Below, piece by piece: positions 1 through 11,572 of a stretch of 64,000 nucleotides of DNA (position 1 is its first letter; each line of letters opens with the position of its first letter). Made by a program: the position numbers and the translations under genes. The notes beneath the pieces were generated by a model. The model ran no database searches, was not told the DNA's origin, and worked only from the letters and a program-made list of their open reading frames with translations. Source of the DNA: Lathyrus oleraceus (Eukaryota; Streptophyta; Magnoliopsida; Fabales; Fabaceae); contig NC_066579.1 of assembly GCF_024323335.1 (NCBI RefSeq), positions 1,522,501 to 1,586,500 on the forward strand, in the 5' to 3' direction.

Positions 1-767
1 GGGCAAATGGTGTCAACTGAATACGATATTCGGTATACCTCTCAGAAAGCAATCAAGAGGAGTACTGTAGGATTATCCCAGCAACCCATTGATGATTCTC
101 AACCAAGGAAGTTTGAAGTCCCTGATGAGGACATCTCGAGGTACTCAAATCGAAAGATTGAGAGTGACCAATCCCGGAGGAGGGGCCTGACCCTGAATCC
201 GAACGGATTCTGATGTCTGATGGGGAGAGTTTACAGTGAGGGAGCTAGTGCTTCCCCGATAACATTTGAATGCACCAACGATGGTGGCTGAGTACGAAGT
301 TGGTATCCTGAGTGTCGTACTTCGGTAAGTGCATCTACTGGGGCAACGCCTTTCTCACTCAAGTATGAGATGAAGGTTGTACTACCATTTGAGACTTAGG
401 TTTCGTCATGGGGTCCCGTTGGACGTAGACTTGAAAAAGATGAGTGGATTAGGACTCGGTATGACGCGTTGGAGCCTGATTGAGGAAGAGGGCTGACAGT
501 TACTTGTCATGGGACAGTTGTACCCAGTGAATGAAGCGTGTTGTTAACCGAGAAGTGGGACCTCGTGGGTATCATGAGAGATGTGGTGTTGAAAAGGATC
601 CTTCCTCCTCAACCATCGTGGGGCAAATGGATAAGCAGTTATGAATGTCCATTCGTGGTCAAAAAGGTTTCTCTGACAAAGCTTTGTCGTCGACGACCAC
701 GGATGACGAAGATTTTCCGTCCCCTGTGAATGCGAACGCAGTTAAAAGATACTTCGTGAAAAATTGA
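1..767 (+). pseudogene. Ogre-1 pol tail (RNase H end, archaeal RNase H trace, integrase C-terminus), broken
   Basis: The first 212 bases encode the end of the RNase H region (TEYDIRYTSQKAIK, then IDDSQPRKFEVPDEDI). Around 260-330 a decayed FECTN...AEYE-like stretch resembles the second, archaeal-type RNase H of Ogre/Tat elements. From about 538 the integrase C-terminal end can be read (VLKRILPP, then in another frame EDFPSPVNANAVKRYFV). Frames change several times and stops are frequent. The span between the RNase H and the integrase end is only about 0.5 kb, far too short for a full integrase core, so a large internal deletion is inferred. No function is expected. Confidence 0.8.
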
Positions 768-2734
768 CCCGCTGGACAAAAAGAATAAAAGAGTCCAGGC
801 AAAAAAGGGGTATCCCGGCGAACCAAGAAAAAAGAGAAAAGGTTCGGGCAAAAGTTAGGGATAATAAAAAGTTGTACACCCGGCAAGTCGAAAACCCCAC
901 AAGGGCGGCCTGGGCAAAAAGGGGTATCCCGGTGGACCGAAACCCGAAAGGGCGGTCCAGGCAAAAGAGGGATTGAAACGAACAAATGCGTCTAGCATGA
1001 TCGTCTGTGATTTGGTTAAGACATCTCGGCTAATCTCCGACAGAAATCGATCGGAAGCGTCTGGTTCAGAAGGCCGAAAGTGCGGAACGTCTTGAGGATA
1101 TATGAGGCATAACCGAGTTGGAACCCGATGAGATCACGGCTTCACATTGCCATTAGGATAGATTTTTTCCTTTTGTGCGCAATCACCTCTTTCCAGGGTT
1201 TGCTTCCTGTGTGGTGCTCGACTTCGAGCCCCTTTTTGTTTCAGTCAATAAAGTGTGTGTTCAGTCAAATAAATTTTTGTTTTTTGTGTCATTACTGCTT
1301 TGATTACGAAAACATCCGTTTATTTTGATAAGAATAGTTGCATTTTGAAACATAGAGGTCCCTTCCGATGCGTGCTTATGAGATTGAAATATGGAAATCT
1401 TATTCGGAAGTTTGAGCGACCAAGATGTTGAAGTGTTGGCACGCCTGGGGCACGCTTTTATCTAACAATCTCTTGTGCAGGTGCTGATAGATATCTTCAT
1501 TCGCTGACAGGTGGTGATATGAAGCCCCGTGAGGAAAAAAGAGAGATCCCCACAAAGTCCAACCAGGGGCAGAGGGATAGAAGAACAGTGAAAGAACGGT
1601 AAAGGATTACGATGACGATCCTGGAAGGAGTTAATCAAGAAGACTCTTCAAAGTCTGAGAACTGGAAAGTTTGTATGAATCCTAGGAATTCGATCCTCGT
1701 GGGATGAATCAGAAAAGTCCATATGAGCCTGGGAGTTCTCAAAAGTGGAAAGTCAACACTGCGGTAGGATGGTGAACACCAGTGTTCGACGAATCGAAGG
1801 GCGGCCCGTGTCCGATAGGCCGTATCTCCCTAATGGGTTTGAGAGTGTCATCTCCCTAGCAGATTCGAGATCGGTGCCTCCTCAGCAAGCCTGAAGGTTA
1901 CCGTACCCTCAGCGGAGTTGTGATGGTTTTCCAAGTCTGAAGCTGTCTTCCCAGCAGAGTTTGTGATGATGGTCTCCCCTAGCAGGGTAATCGCCAAACA
2001 GTATGGGTTCGATGGAGTTCATCCCCAGCGAGGATTGTCTTTCCCCAGCAGGGTGGAAATTGACGTGGCAAGGAGATCCTCAGCACAGTTCCTGGAGTTC
2101 CCCGGTGGTGTCTCTAGAGGGGACGTATTTTTATGCGTCCATCATTTAAACAAGCATAGCATATTGCATCATTAGTGCATAGCATTTCCATGATCATGGG
2201 GCATTGTGTAAAACAAAAAAAACTCATGCATCAACATTGCAAACATGTCCATTAGCCCTAGGCAGTGGTGACCAGCCGAGATTGGGTTGTTGGAAAGAGT
2301 TTAGCATCGCGCCATTGGATCGGCTTCAGAGTTGGGTTCCCCAGCATGGTTGAGAGGTTGGTGTTTTCTCAGCAAGCGACTCCTTAGTCGAGCGGGTATC
2401 CCCAGCAGTACAATTCCCCTAGCAGATGTGGGTGTGTCTGATCTCTCCATGTAGAGTCTACCCCTTAAGCAGAAAAGTGTCTACCATTTCCTTCTGCGCT
2501 CCCCACTGAGTTATACCCTCGTGGATGACGGTTGTTTCCGTTCCCCCCCTCAAGGGACGGGTTTCCCTATTGAGTTCTTTCCTCATTAGGATGAGTCTTG
2601 TTTCCGTTTGCCTTTTGGGATTGATCCTAAATTGGCTCCCTGTCGGCTGTCTCTTGTACTTCCCTGGGGCATAAATGAATAGTTGCTCACTAACCGACAC
2701 TCATTCATCCTATCCTCAGCGGAATTGTGGGCCT

Positions 2735-3025
2735 CTACCTACAAATCGGTAGTTGTAAGTCCTATCGTCGTGGTTTTCTACCTACAAGCCGGTAGTTGTA
2801 AAATCCCACTTTCATCCCCTAGCAGAGGTAGCCTTTGTGGTTCATTCTGTTTGTTGGCCTCTACCTGCAAACCGGTAGTTGTAAGTCCTATCTTTGTGGT
2901 TTTATACCTACTAGCTGGTAGTTGTAAAATCCCACATTCTCTCCTTGTTGTGGAGTTAACCCTCTGTGCTCATCCTAGTTGATGACGGTTTCTGTTCCCG
3001 TGGTTTTCTACCTACAAACCGGTAG
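2735..3025 (+). repeat. Short hairpin units CTACC-loop-GGTAG
   Basis: Five copies of an imperfect inverted repeat, CTACCTACAAACCGGTAG and variants, begin near 2735, 2778, 2861, 2904 and 3008. Each can pair CTACC with GGTAG (or TACC with GGTA) around an 8-base loop. The flanking TTGTAAGTCCTAT and TTGTAAAATCCCA are also repeated, so the array looks like a degraded longer tandem repeat. Confidence 0.75.
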
Positions 3026-3246
3026 ATGTAATCCCCTCTTTGCAGTTATCAGTATCCCGTTTGCGGTATTGATATTCTTTTCCCCTCTGGATACTTGCCT
3101 TGATCAAGCAGTATTGTCCCCAGTGGGTCTTCCCCTTCCCTTCGGATATTTGCTCCGAGTAAGCAACTTTATCCTCTTTTGATTGGTCATCTTTGCATAC
3201 CTATTCCTGGTACCCCGATGCCTTTCTTTTCGGTCGTTTATCCATT

Positions 3247-3882
3247 TAACAACCTCCAACCCGGTTATGGATAATCTTCCATGCGAGTATGTTATCTACG
3301 TTCCGACGGCTATAGATAATGTATCTCATGCGCTCTTGGGTCGAAGTCGTCCTCCCCAGTTGAGTAAGATTCGTATTCCTTTGTTCGGAATCGAATGTCC
3401 ATCCTTTAACAAGTTTGCCTTTGCTCTCTTCAGGATGATGTCGGTCGATCTATCCATCTAACAACCTCCAATCCGGTTATGGATAATCTTCCATGCGAGT
3501 ATGTTATCTACGTTCCGACGGCTATAGATAATGTATCTCATGCGCTCTTGGATCGAAGTCGTCCTCCCCAGTTGAGTAAGATTCGTATTCCTTTGTTGGG
3601 AATCGAATGTCCATCCTTTAACAAGTTTGCTTTTGCTCTCTTCAGGATGATGTCGGTCGATCTATCCATCTAACAACCCCCAATCCGGTTATGGATAATC
3701 TTCCATGCGAGTGTGTTATCTACGTTTCGACGGCTATAGATAATATATCTCATGCACTCTCTGGTCAGTCTTTTGATTGCTTTCTCCAGCAGAGTAAGAT
3801 TCATATTCCCTGTGGAATCGAATGTCCATCCTTTAACAAGATCGCTTTTCTAGCCCTCTTCAGGATGTTGAGTGTTTTGGAA
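3247..3882 (+). repeat. Tandem repeat, three copies of about 212 bp
   Basis: Copies start at 3247, 3459 and 3671 with TAACAACCTCCAACCCGG or close variants and carry GGATAATCTTCCATGCGAG and TTCGACGGCTATAGATAA. Copies 1 and 2 are nearly identical; copy 3 is more diverged. The open frame seen in each copy is simply repeated with the unit and resembles no known protein. Confidence 0.9.
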
Positions 3883-4059
3883 CACAAACCAATTCACGTT
3901 TGGTCGGTCATCCGTTTCATACCTACAACCCGGTATCCGTGGTGTTCCTTCCTGTTTGCTCACTGTCGTGACCTTGTTCCCCAGTGAGATCCCCTGCAAG
4001 TGTGTAGCCTTACCCAGGCATGTAGATGTCAGTATCCTGTCAGCACCCGCGTGTGTTGT

Positions 4060-5110
4060 TTCTTTGGTGTCGGTAAACACCATCTTTCGGTGATTCCCCA
4101 GTCATGCGTAGTGTCTGGTCTTCTTTGGTGTCGGTAAACACCATCTTTCGGTGCTTTTCCAGTCATGCGTAGTGTCTGGTCTGCTGTTGATGTCGGTAAA
4201 CATCATCTTTCGATGTTCGTAACGTCGTCCTCCTTCCCTAGTGAAGTAGCTTTCCTCCTCTCCGTTGGTGTCGATAAACGTCGAGTTTTTCCCGATCATC
4301 CGTTGATGATTTGGTTGTGTTTGTTATCACCAGTACTCCTCTCCGTTGGTGTCGATAAACGTCGAGTTCTTCCTAGTCGTCTGATGACGCCTAGTTGCTT
4401 ATCCCTCACAGATCATTCATTAATGACTGTTGATTCCCCTCAGGGTTGTTCCTCCTCTCCGTTGGTGTCGATAAACGTCGAGTTTTTCCTAGTCATCCTA
4501 TGATGTCTAGCTGTACCCTTCCCCATGCGGATTTACCTCTCTGTTGGTTTTGATAAACGTTGAGTCTTTCTCATTCGTCCGATGACGTCTGATTGTGTAC
4601 CCCATTCCGAGTCATTCATTAATGTCTGGTTGATTCCCAGCCAGAATCCCCAGTAGACGTCCTATTTGGTGTCCGGTTATGGTCTCCCTTTCGTCCGTTG
4701 GCGTCTGGTCGAGTTTTCTCCTTCTCCGTTGGTGTCGATAAACGTTGAGTCTCCCTTTCGTCCGTTGACGTCTGGTTGAGTTTTCTCCTTCTCCGTTGGT
4801 GTCGATAAACGTCGAGCGTCTCCCTTTCGTCCGATGAAGTCTGGTTGAGTCTTCCCATTCATCCGATGATGTCTGGCTACCTCTCCGTTGGTCTTGGTAA
4901 ACGTCGAGTTTTTCCTGGTCGTCCCAGCTGATTCACCTCTCCGTTGGTTTCGGTAAACGTCGAGTTTTTCCCATTACGTCCGCTGACGTATGGTTGTATC
5001 CTTTCCTGGTTATCCCCAGTAGAGTTGATTTACCTCTCCGTTGGTCTTGGTAAACGTTGAGTTTTTCCTAGTTGTCCGCTGGCATCTAGTTGAGATTTTT
5101 GTTCCCATTC
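4060..5110 (+). repeat. Degenerate tandem array with paired-stem motifs
   Basis: Repeated blocks contain CTCCGTTGGTGTCGATAAACG and short inverted repeats. Early copies have GGTGTCGGTAAACACC and GATGTCGGTAAACATC, in which both stem arms change together. Between the blocks lie CATCCGTTGATG-, CGTCTGATGACG-, CATCCTATGATG- and CGTCCGATGACG-type hairpins at 4297, 4378, 4494 and 4576. At least eight blocks are recognisable. Confidence 0.75.
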
Positions 5111-5275
5111 GTCGTGTTGAGATGTCTGGGTGTGGTTGTGCTTTTGAAAGAAGAAAAACAGAAAAGAGACAAATCCCAGCAGTGTGCAAATTTCTACGGT
5201 TCTTGGTATTCAATCCCTGTTTACCCTGAAATTCTGACAGCCGTTGCTCTCATCCGTTCGGGTTCCCAGTTGATT

Positions 5276-5288
5276 GAATAGGGGCAAC
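5276..5288 (+). other. Polypurine tract of Ogre-1
   Basis: GAATAGGGGCAAC lies directly before the LTR start TGTAGCACC. The same sequence with one change, GAATAGGGGCAGC, precedes the 3' LTR of Ogre-2, which supports both calls. Confidence 0.85.
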
Positions 5289-6312
5289 TGTAGCACCTCA
5301 AATTTGCACCCTACCTTTTGTACATTCATTTCATATTAGGTCATTAGCATAACATGGTCCATTGCATTGTCCATTTGCCCAAGTGCAAGCCCACTGACAA
5401 ATTAGATCAAACCGGTCAGGAGAATCAGTCAAACAAGCAAGTCAGTGCTATTTTCATTGGAACAAAGCCCTATGGTTGATTGATCAAGTTCATATGGTCT
5501 AAGGATCATTGTGAAATGGTTTGGCCAAAGATTGGATGATCAAAGCTCAACAGTCAAGCTGAATTTCTTCAGGAACCATAGAAAGTCAACTGTGGTCAAT
5601 TGTGGTCAACTGTGCTTGATTTTATGGATTGGAAGATGTGAGATGGTTTGAAAGGCCTCATTCATGTCCATATAAGTCTTATTTAACATATCAAAGACCA
5701 AGGTTGAAGATTGGGAGGTCAGACAAGAAGTTTCCAAAAATGGCAAGTGACCTGTAATTTCAACTGCCCAAAATGGAAAGTTTTTCTCCTCAAAATTACT
5801 TCATCATACAAGCTTCAGATGGAATTTTGTCCAACATGAAAGTTGAAGATCTTGATCTCACCATTCCAAAAAATCCAAGAACTTGAAATTCCCATGTGTG
5901 GTTGGCAAGATATGGTCCATTCATTTTCAGAAAATGCCCAAATTCAAAGTGGCATAACTTGCACATGGAATGGCCAAATTGGATGGTTCTTCTTTGAGCA
6001 AACCACATTTGATGTGTACTTTCATAATCCATCATCACATTTTGCCAAAAGCCTTCACATAAAAAGGACAATTTTCAAGTGCACCAATAAAAAACCAAGG
6101 GCAAAATGGTTCAAAACTCAAATTACATGGAATTTTGAAATGGGACTTTTTGCAACACCTTCCAAATGGCATTTTTGACTTGTGTGAATTGAGTTTAGAC
6201 TGATATGTGGACTGGTTTAAGAAAGGGCATATTGGACCAAAGCTTGAAAAATGCATATTACACTAATCTCTTCCATTTGCTTAATCTTAATTAATTTTGG
6301 ATTAGGGGGAGG

Positions 6313-6319
6313 TATAAAG
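6313..6319 (+). promoter_or_regulatory. Probable TATA box of the Ogre-1 LTR
   Basis: TATAAAG sits about 1.02 kb into the LTR in a GGGGGAGG-TATAAAGAGC context, a usual arrangement for the U3/R promoter of plant LTRs. Transcription start is not determined. Confidence 0.5.
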
Positions 6320-9300
6320 AGCTAATTGTAACTGTATTGCTTAATCACATCTCATTTTTTCAGATCCAAGAGCCAAATTCCCAAAATTCTCTCACTTTTT
6401 CTCCATTTTCACATAAGCATTTTTGATCAATTCTTCAATAATTCACGGTTGTTCTTGCAAGTTCTTGTTTGAATCTTCATATGTAGGTGATGTTGAAGTT
6501 CTGTTGAAGGATTTGGAGGCAAAAACCGAGCAAATTCACACTGTCCAAGTCTTGAGTTCTTCCATGGCAGCTGCGAAAATCCATTGATTCGTGCATCTTT
6601 AAGCTAAGAGTTCTTCACCAATCACCTTCATAATCATCGTCCTTCATCTGTTTTCAAGAATTGGATCAAAACAAGCAAAGATTTCACACTGTGCTTCAAG
6701 AAGGTGAGTTTTTCGAATCTTCCAATTGTTGCAATTGCCATGTGGATTCAGTAGATCGTTGAACGTAGAGTGCATTGATGCTTGAATCGTTTAATTTCAT
6801 CCACTAATCATCAAGATATTGTAGATTTAAGTTTGTGTACCAAAACTTTTTTCGATTAGATATTTTCGCACGTTAACCTTTAGACACTTTCGTGGACATA
6901 TTCGTAACCTACATTGAGAGACGAAGAGATTGGTATAAGGCTCGTTCATTTTCGTTGAGATTTGCTTGTAACCGATTCTGAAGGTGATGAACATAAGAAC
7001 ACGCTGAAGAACGAAGAAATTCTGGAGAATTTTCGCTGTAGATCCGTGCCGTGCGCTTCCATTTTCGAATTTCTGTTTGGCGCCGGCTTGGACCAATAGG
7101 AAGCCGCCACGCCATTAAATGCTGCTGTGCATTTTGGCTAGGCTGAAGATAATTACCATAATGCCACTCGCTGTAGATTAAATCCAAATTAATCCATATT
7201 ACACATTAAATAATTATTTCACATATTAACAAATCTTGTAAAATTCATAGAAAATCCAATTTTAATCCAAATTAGGTGGGACTTTTTTTGTTAGATTCCA
7301 AATTTAATCTAGTTTTTTTTAGGCATAGTAGTGCAAGTTGTGCCTGGTAAAATTTTGGATTGGCCTAGGGATCTTGATCATGTGTGTATTATTCATATGT
7401 TTCACCATTTTAATCACCAAATAATCATGCTAGCTCCAAATTTAATGAAATTTCACATGCTAATTCTTGACTCATGCCTGGAGATTTTGATGTATAATTT
7501 GTGATTTTTGGATCTCTGGTTTGATAGATATGATTTAATCTTTTTGAGTGTGACAATATGTGTCACACTATGCTATGCTGACTTCATGATTTAATTTTCC
7601 ATGCTTATGCTTTGCCTATGGCTCTGATTTTTTGCATGAGATATCTTGTATATGTGTAGTTTCACCATGATTTTTTGTGGATTTAATTGATCCATTTTCT
7701 AATTGATTGACATTTTTGATTGCTGTTTAGCATTTTTGGATTGTTTCTTGAGTAGAAAACTTACATGACTTGTTAAATACTCATCCCTTATCCTATGCAT
7801 ATGAAATTTGGTGGAGTGCTTCCTAACATGTTTAGCTGTTATTTGGCTTTGGTCCCATCCATTTCTCATTTGATCTCACTGTTTTGAAATTGATTGAAGT
7901 TGACACTTGTTTTGTGACCTAGTTTAGGTTGATTTTTGCATGCCATGACATGTTGAATTTAATTCCTCTACTCCCACTTGTCCAAATGGCATGAAAATTG
8001 ATATGTAGCTCATTGAATGTGTCCTGTTTAGGCTGGAATTTTTGTGGAATTTATTGAACTGTTTAGGTATTTGTTTGAGTGAGATCATTCTGTTTGCTCA
8101 TATATGATCCACATTTGCCTAGCTTGACTTAAATTGTGCATGAAATAAATTTAGTGCATAGTTTAGATGTGAGACCAATTGGATTCTCTTTGTAATTGAC
8201 TTATCTTGATTTTGATCATGTTTCATTTGCTGTTTTGACTTTTTCACTTCCTTTTGACCCTAGGCTTGTCCTAGTGGTCTTGTATCTCATGTTTGAATGT
8301 GACTTTCAGGTTAAGAAGCAAAATACCTTAAGGAGGTGGATTCACATTTGATTGAGATGTCATGTGATATTGTGCACTAACTTGTTTTGTTTTGTAGGAT
8401 GCTTGGCTCCTTTGAGTTGGCTTGCACTTTGGTGCATTGGATTGTGTTTGTCTGTGTATAGCTAATTGTGAATCATTTGCTGTTTAATTCTGTGATTGGT
8501 ATACTGATGATATTTGATTGATTTCAGGTACATTAAGTTGCTAATATTGCTTTGCTTTACTTGATAAGCAATTTGCACTGAGGTATAACATTCTTGTCTC
8601 CATGTAGTCTGGAAGACCTGGCCTGTTACTTGGCCAGGCACCTGTCTGAAGTCCTCCTTAAGAGGCGATGTTTGTGATTGTTTACTTTTGTCCCCAAGCA
8701 GGTAAAGACCTCTATGAGGCAATTGGCGGAACCCAAGGGATATGCAATCTATCCCCCGCTATTCTGTTGAGTCGTCCCTCTGCTCACACCACTGTGTTGA
8801 TGCATTGGGACACAAACCCAAGATCTTGTACAATGTACAGTTGTGTCAGAGTCTTAAGTGTAGAAGGGTTCCCACATTCTGAACCCACGCTCCTTTGTCT
8901 GAAGCTCTCCCTGGCCAGGGATAAGAGCTGTGAAGTCTTATCTTCACTCTCCTTTCATCAGCTTCACCTTAGCCTCTCAATGGCAAGGTTAAGAGCTAAC
9001 ACTACCTCTGTACAGATGACTTGCTCTTGCAGTCTTACCCTTTGATTGAGCCCCATTTGTGTGCATATAGTGTGTGCTACTTGTGAATGCTTGATTTGTT
9101 GTTTGCTTGTGTTGAATAGGATAGGCTTGCTTCCTGCGCAAGTTAGCTAGAAACCTTGACTTAGGGACAACTTTGCATGATAACAGCTAGGCTCGAGTCG
9201 TAGTCTCCCTAGTTGTGTTTCCCTCTGTCATCTGGTTAGGCTAGTCCTGTGTCCCTTCGTAGGGGAACTACGTCGCCCTGATCCTCATACCAGATGAGGT

Positions 9301-9361
9301 ACGTAGGCAGGAGATGAGCATATCTCTCCGGGCGCCTGTGTCTTTGTTTTGTGTTGTTGTG

Positions 9362-9545
9362 TGCTTGGAAGCTGATGTAAGTCCATCGAGTGGCATTCGG
9401 GTTCTAGTGTGTGTTTGTTGGTTCGGATGCTGATGTAAGTCCAGTGATTGGCATTCAGGCTCCACGTTTGCCTTCTTGTGTGTGTTTTGGTTCGGATGCT
9501 GATGTAAGTCCAGTGATTGGCATTCAGGCTCCATGTTTGCCCTCG
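9362..9545 (+). repeat. Tandem repeat, about 2.7 copies of about 69 bp
   Basis: Units contain GCTGATGTAAGTCC, then GGCATTC and GGCTCCA or GGTTCTA. They begin near 9362, 9421 and 9490; the last two are almost identical. They lie in the U5 part of the Ogre-1 LTR. Confidence 0.85.
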
Positions 9546-9564
9546 CCTGTGTTTGTTTGTGTGC

Positions 9565-9730
9565 ATGTTAGCCGAGCTACGAATGCTCTGATTCTCCTTC
9601 GTCCAAGGAGATATGTATGCATAGGATGCGACATCCTAGCGAGCATGTGTCGTTTCCCCAGTCCGAACTACTTTGACTCTGATGTCTATGCCTGATAGAC
9701 TAAGTAGGCCCAGGACGCGATGTCCTGCCG
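9565..9730 (+). repeat. U5 hairpin block of the Ogre-1 LTR
   Basis: Two copies of a module made of a TAGC/GCTA or related stem, an AGATGAGAT-like spacer and a GC-rich hairpin. The hairpins are AGGATG-CGA-CATCCT at 9623-9637 and CAGGAC-GCGAT-GTCCTG at 9711-9727. The same module occurs twice in each Ogre-2 LTR. Confidence 0.7.
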
Positions 9731-10023
9731 AGTCAGTTTCAGTCTGTTTTCTTGTGTCTCTTTCAGCCAGTGTGTGTGTGAGCAGTGTTTTAGCAACCAT
9801 TTTCCTTCCTTTTGTGCGTGGATCCCGTCGAGTACGACGGATGCGTAGGGGTGCTAATACCTTCCCTTCGCATAACCGACTCCCGATCCCATTCTCTTTG
9901 GTCGCGAGACCATGCTTTGTCCAGGTTTACTCTGAGCGTTTCCTTTCCCTCTTTTGGGATAAATAACGCACGATGGCGGCTCTGTTGTTCTGTTTCCCGC
10001 CGGGTTTTTCGCGTAATGCGGCA

Positions 10024-11062
10024 GTGGTTACTTGGGGAGGGTTTTATGGTTGTGGTAATGGCAACATCAATTGTTGTTGGCTAGGTTATGGGTTCCCATA
10101 CCGAAGGTTTGAATGGTTTCTCTAATTGGGACGGTACTTGTTAGTGGATAGGTCATGAGTTTTGTACCTGTTCTGATTATTTCCTTGATTGTAAAGGGAT
10201 ATTACGTATGTTTAAGGCAACTTAGTGACTGACTCATCTTGCAGAATAAGACATGTATCGGTCAGGTGTTCAGGAAAAGTAAAAATACCACACAACTTTG
10301 TTGTTTGAGATTTACCCACTACCAACTGTTTCACTAAAGAAGTAAACTCGTCAAGCCTGGTTTCTAGAGCTTTGTTGGAAGGAAAAACATGAATCTCATT
10401 CGCACATTTTGCTTGGACATAATTTCTTCTAGTAGAGAACTGTTGGGAGTTGAGATGTTCTCAATAAAGGATTTGGCAGCAACTGGAATCTTATTAACAA
10501 GTGATCCACCACTAGCAGCATCTAAAATGTCTATGTCCATTGGTAACAACCCTTCATAGAAGTACTGAATAAGCAACTTCTTGGTGATTTGGTGCTGAGG
10601 ACAACTAGACACTAACTGTTTGAATCTCTCCCAATACTCAGCCAATGACTCCATGTCAACCTGTCTAATATCGCATACATTTTTTATGATTGAAGCAACT
10701 CTTTAGGCAAGGGAAATTCTTTCTAGGAACACTTTTTTTAGATCATTCCAGCTTGTGACTGAATTAGGCTCAAGATAATATAATCAATCTTTTGCAGCTC
10801 CTTGAAGTGAGAACGAGAATGCTCTGAGCTTGATATGATCCTTTGTGATTCCTTCATGTCTCAAAGGTGTTAAGCACACAACCTGGAATTCTTTCAGATG
10901 CTTATGCGAATCCTCACATGCAAGACCATTAAACTTTGACAACAAGTGTATTAAATCAGATTTCAATTCAAAATGTACAACAACAGCAGAGTATTCAATA
11001 CATAAAGCATTATAATTCACATCAGGGGTAGAAAGTTGTCTAAGAGTTCTTTGATCAGCCAT
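10024..11062 (-). pseudogene. Athila-1 gag, interrupted and mutated
   Basis: The ATG at 11062 begins MADQRTLRQL, typical of legume Athila gag. The capsid-like region is readable (HLKEFQVVC, HIKLRAFSFSLQGAAKD, later EYWERFKQLVSSCPQHQI and FYEGLLPMDIDILDAASGG). A tryptophan codon after GAAKD has become TGA, and further frameshifts follow. The zinc-knuckle region (CGIFTFPEHLTDTC) at about 10255-10296 has Phe where the second Cys is expected. The remaining C-terminal part is cut off by Ogre-1. The product would be the nucleocapsid/capsid protein that packages element RNA; this copy is dead. Confidence 0.85.
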
Positions 11063-11544
11063 GTTAAACTCAATAGAAAAACAAATCAACAAAGAATGAG
11101 AAAATACATAACTAATTCAACAATGTAACCACAAATAGAAAAATACCAATCAAATTCGTATTAAGTAGAAACAAGTGGACCGCAAAGAAAACGATTAAAA
11201 TAAGATGCAAAAAATACAAAAACACAAAATTTAATCTAATTAAGTCAAATAAGAATTTTGAGAACTTCTTCGGATTTTTCTGAAATTATGAAAACAGAAA
11301 AAAATCATAAATAAAAAAGAAAAATAAGGAATATCGGATTTTTTGGGGGGCATCCTATATTTAGTCTCTGAAGAGGGGCTTTTGATCCCGGATTTATTTC
11401 TAATGAATAGGCAAAGAATCATACGAATTTGAGAAGAATTTCCTAAAAACCGATTTTTTTACGCTAAAATGCAAAAAGGTCAGAACACAAGAACGCTGAA
11501 ACACAACACCAATGACTATAATAATGGTTAAAATCTAAAAGAGT
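11063..11544 (-). other. Athila-1 untranslated leader
   Basis: About 480 AT-rich bases between the primer site and the gag start. No gene, repeat or conserved motif stands out. Confidence 0.6.
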
Positions 11545-11562
11545 CTTCGACAACGGTGCCAA
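11545..11562 (-). other. Primer-binding site of Athila-1 (degenerate)
   Basis: On the minus strand the sequence reads TGGCACCGTTGTCGAAGA. It matches the Athila-type site TGGCGCCGTTGTCGGGGA seen in Athila-2 except at three positions, and it sits between the LTR and gag as expected. Confidence 0.75.
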
Positions 11563-11572
11563 TTTGATCTGC

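Larger units (their letters stand above)
768..5275 (+). other. Ogre-1 3' noncoding region, repeat-rich
   Basis: About 4.5 kb between the end of pol and the polypurine tract with no supportable gene; reading frames here are short and unlike any family I know. It opens with the same GGCGGTCCAGGCAAAA-type repeats that follow pol in Ogre-2 at 35581-35790, and continues with many CCCCAGCAGAGTT-like units (about 1850-2450). It then passes into three distinct tandem families, annotated separately. Long repeat-bearing 3' noncoding regions are typical of Ogre elements. Confidence 0.7.
1..10023 (+). mobile_element. Ogre-1: 3' part of a decayed Ogre/Tat Ty3-gypsy element
   Basis: The piece reads pol tail, about 4.5 kb of repeat-rich noncoding DNA, polypurine tract, then a 4.7 kb LTR. 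The pol tail matches the Ogre-2 pol tail later in the window (shared TEYDI-YTSQKAIK and VLKRILPP motifs). The element enters from the left edge, so its 5' LTR, gag, protease and RT are not visible. It is inserted in the reverse-strand Athila-1 gag: coding homology to that gag resumes soon after the LTR end. The next five bases after the LTR are GTGGT, the expected target duplication, but the partner copy lies outside the window. Confidence 0.85.
5289..10023 (+). repeat. Ogre-1 3' LTR, 4735 bp
   Basis: It starts TGTAGCACCTCAAATTTG after the polypurine tract and ends ...GTAATGCGGCA. The last 500 bases follow the Ogre-2 LTR end: the ACTCCCGATCCC and GGGATAAATAACGCAC blocks and a GGCGACTCT-like stretch. 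No gene was found inside; the short frames are incidental. It holds a TATA box near 6313, a tandem repeat at 9362 and the U5 hairpin block at about 9570-9730. Boundaries rest on TG...CA ends and homology, since the 5' LTR is not in the window. Confidence 0.8.

Noticed and set aside
3183..3987. Repeated open frames beginning MDNLPCEYVIYV
   Set aside because: They copy the 212-bp tandem unit in Ogre-1 noncoding DNA; no protein similarity is recognised.
5796..6256. Frames of about 100 residues in the Ogre-1 LTR (both strands)
   Set aside because: They overlap on opposite strands in AT-rich LTR sequence without any motif.
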